From Cystobacter fuscus (GTDB lineage Bacteria; Myxococcota; Myxococcia; Myxococcales; Myxococcaceae), in the NCBI RefSeq assembly GCF_002305875.1, contig NZ_CP022098.1, positions 6,324,001 to 6,388,000 of the forward strand: a stretch of DNA of 64,000 bases, read 5' to 3'. A program made the translations under genes and the position numbers. The notes below the pieces were generated by a model. That model was given only the letters and a program-made list of their open reading frames with translations, was not told where the DNA came from and ran no database searches. This document shows, in pieces, positions 62,422 through 64,000 of this stretch; within the stretch, counting starts at the first letter, position 1, and each line of letters starts with the position of its first letter.

Positions 62422-63603
62422 ATGGCCGCCGCCGAACCGTCCACCGCAGCAGGCACTCCCCTGCCTCCCCTCCCCGCCAACGTGGAGGTGACGCCCGTGC
62501 GCACCTCGGCGGAGCGCACGGCCTTCATCCGCTTCCCCTACACCATCTACCGGGGGGACCCGAACTGGGTGCCCCACCTGGAGATGGAGCGCCGGGACTT
62601 CATCGACCCGCGCAAGAACCCCTTCTTCGAGTTCGGCGAGGTGGAGTTCTTCCTCGCCCGCCGGGAGGGACAGGTGGTGGGACGCATCGCCGCGGTGAAC
62701 AACCCGCGCTACAACGAGTTCCAGAAGACGAACGTCGGCTTCTTCGGGCTCTTCGAGTGCGTGAACGACGCGGGCGTGGCCCGGGCGCTGTTCGAGGCCG
62801 CGGCGGGCTGGCTGCGCGCCAAGGGCTTCACCTCGGTGATCGGCCCGATGAGCTACTCGACCAACCACGAGGTGGGGTTGCTCGTCGAGGGGTTCTCCAC
62901 CCCGCCGGCCATCATGACGACGTACAACCCGCCCTGGTACGCCGCGCTCATCGAGGCCAACGGCTACGCGAAGGTGAAGGATCTGTACGCGTGGGAGCTG
63001 TCCTCCGCCACCCCGCCGCCGGAGAAGGTGGCGCGCGTGGCGGAGAAGATCCGTCAGCGCGAGGGCGTCACCGTGCGCCCGGTGAACCTCAAGGACTTCG
63101 ACGGCGAGGTGGCCCGCATCAAGGCCATGTACAACAAGGCCTGGGAGAACAACTGGGGCTTCGTGCCGATGACGGAGGCCGAGTTCGACAACCTGGCGCG
63201 CGAGCTCAAGCAGATGGTGCGTCCGGAGCTGGTGCTCATCGCCGAGGTCAAGGGTGAGCCGGTGGCGTTCGGGCTCACCGTCCCGGATGCCAACGAGGCC
63301 CTCAAGGCCGCCAACGGTCGGCTCACCACGTTCGGCCTGCCCATCGGGCTCGCGAAGCTGCTGCTGGCCTCGCGCAAGATCCGCCGGCTGCGTCTCATCC
63401 TGCTCGGCACCGTCGAGGGCTATCGGCGCCGGGGCCTGGACGCCATCCTCTACCTGGACACGCTGCGCACCGCGCGCGAGCTGGGCTTCGAGGGCGGGGA
63501 GATCTCCTGGACGCTCGAGGACAACCACCTCGTCAACCGCGCCATCGAGTCCATGGGCGGCAAGCGCTCCAAGATCTTCCGCGTCTACGAGAAGCCCCTG
63601 TAA
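62422..63603 (+). CDS. GNAT-fold acyltransferase, candidate bacterial ceramide synthase
   Basis: 393 residues, two GNAT-like halves. N-terminal half: FIRFPYTIYRGDPNWVPHLE, FFLARREGQVVGRIAAVNN; C-terminal half with the acyl-CoA loop GTVEGYRRRGLDAILYLD and EISWTLEDNHLVNRAIESMGG. In Caulobacter the bacterial ceramide synthase (bCerS) is a GNAT-type N-acyltransferase encoded near spt; the tight coupling here (6-base gap, AGGAG inside the end of spt) suggests the same role: N-acylating the sphingoid base. Specificity is inferred from context; an unrelated N-acyltransferase cannot be excluded. Confidence 0.75.
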   Translation: MAAAEPSTAAGTPLPPLPANVEVTPVRTSAERTAFIRFPYTIYRGDPNWVPHLEMERRDFIDPRKNPFFEFGEVEFFLARREGQVVGRIAAVNNPRYNEFQKTNVGFFGLFECVNDAGVARALFEAAAGWLRAKGFTSVIGPMSYSTNHEVGLLVEGFSTPPAIMTTYNPPWYAALIEANGYAKVKDLYAWELSSATPPPEKVARVAEKIRQREGVTVRPVNLKDFDGEVARIKAMYNKAWENNWGFVPMTEAEFDNLARELKQMVRPELVLIAEVKGEPVAFGLTVPDANEALKAANGRLTTFGLPIGLAKLLLASRKIRRLRLILLGTVEGYRRRGLDAILYLDTLRTARELGFEGGEISWTLEDNHLVNRAIESMGGKRSKIFRVYEKPL

Positions 63604-63613
63604 CCGCCGAAGG

Positions 63614-63635
63614 GGGGCCCTCTATCGGGGGCCCC
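63614..63635. terminator. hairpin between the GNAT and MlaC-like genes
   Basis: GGGGCCC (63614-63620) with GGGCCCC (63629-63635), perfect 7-base stem, loop of 8, between convergent genes; no U-tract. Confidence 0.5.
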
Positions 63636-63653
63636 TGCCCTCTCGTCCCCGCA

Positions 63654-64000
63654 TCAGGGGATGAGGGTCTTCTCGATCTGCGCCCGCTTGGCCTTGAGCG
63701 TGGCGAGCAGCCCATCGAAGCCCTTGGTGGCGAGGATCTTCCGGAACTGCTCCTGGTAGGTCTCCAGGAGCGAGACGTCATCGGTGACCACGTCGTAGAT
63801 GCGCCATGCGGCCTGGTCGCCCGAGCGGTAGAGCTTGTAGTTCACCGGGTACTTGTCCCGGTTGACGTTGACGGTGGTGTCCACGCTGGCCTCGTTGCCC
63901 TCGATGGACTCCTTGCCGTAGTGCACCTGGGTGCGGCCCTGGCCGAGCGCCTTCTGGGCGTAGGAGGCGCGCAGCAGGCCCTCCATGGTGCTGGAGAAGT
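63654..64000 (-). CDS. MlaC-like phospholipid-binding protein, 5' part outside window
   Basis: The frame is open to the window edge, so only the C-terminal 114 residues are seen. They match the MlaC/Ttg2D family: FSSTMEGLLRASYAQKAL, then VHYGKESIEGNEASVDTTV, the strand VNYKLYRSGDQAAWRIYDV, VTDDVSLLETYQEQFRKIL and a final helix GLLATLKAKRAQIEKTL. MlaC carries phospholipids across the periplasm for the Mla system that keeps outer-membrane asymmetry. The rest of the gene, and any mla neighbours, lie beyond the window. Confidence 0.85.
   Translation of the reverse strand, partial: FSSTMEGLLRASYAQKALGQGRTQVHYGKESIEGNEASVDTTVNVNRDKYPVNYKLYRSGDQAAWRIYDVVTDDVSLLETYQEQFRKILATKGFDGLLATLKAKRAQIEKTLIP

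Overview
The window is high-GC (roughly 70 percent by eye) bacterial DNA with compact, often start-stop-overlapping genes. It carries several protein families that are typical of, or restricted to, myxobacteria: a DUSAM-domain protein, a DUF2381 protein with its lipoprotein partner, and a SitA5-type lipoprotein toxin. Together with a serine palmitoyltransferase gene, a fused isobutyryl-CoA mutase and many lipoproteins and peptidoglycan hydrolases, this points to a fruiting, predatory myxobacterium of the Cystobacterineae (Archangium, Cystobacter, Melittangium or a relative). The genus is an inference. No rRNA, tRNA, IS element or CRISPR array was found.

Layout. 0-9 kb: the end of a C39-like peptidase gene, a methyltransferase, an AUH-like enoyl-CoA hydratase, a Tim44/zinc-ribbon/TerB protein, a divergent DeoR-MFS pair and a secreted class-C-like serine hydrolase. 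9-12.8 kb: a less GC-rich accessory patch with a DUF2381 pair, a Cys-rich lipoprotein plus tandem-DUSAM pair, and decayed ORFs. 12.8-18.3 kb: a DUF1501/DUF1800 pair, an SDR and a chemoreceptor. 18.3-25.7 kb: a five-gene metal-efflux operon (BlaI-like repressor, M56 protease, TolC, adaptor, HME-RND pump). 25.8-28.3 kb: two tandem M91 (NleD/XopG-like) zinc-protease effector genes. 28.3-34.4 kb: FabF, a thioesterase fragment, TetR, a LysM-C39-lytic transglycosylase fusion, and an AraC/old-yellow-enzyme divergent pair.

34.4-36.2 kb is the most striking segment. A SitA5-type toxin gene and an overlapping small presumed immunity gene lie on a unit bounded by perfect 75-bp direct repeats. The repeats copy the end of the old-yellow-enzyme gene plus its terminator hairpin, so the unit looks like a removable insert between two convergent housekeeping genes. 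36.2-44.8 kb: an acyl-CoA mutase block (IcmF, MeaB, MutB, MutA) for branched-chain and odd-chain acyl-CoA metabolism; with the AUH-like hydratase and an HMG-CoA lyase at 54 kb it fits amino-acid-based nutrition. 44.9-48.8 kb: DsbA/FrnE-like, PilZ, a possible haem-oxygenase-fold protein, a possible V4R-like protein and DUF1206. 48.8-57 kb: a large secreted C45/phospholipase-B-like protein with a degenerate M1 tail, a MepA-LysM endopeptidase, HMG-CoA lyase, a methyltransferase and an aminotransferase. 57-64 kb: a lipid-themed end with PAP2 and MMPL genes, a serine palmitoyltransferase plus GNAT pair (probable ceramide synthesis) and the start of an MlaC-like gene.

Starts were chosen from Shine-Dalgarno matches, signal peptides and family length, and often differ from the longest open frame. 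Family names rest on recognition by eye, not on a database search.
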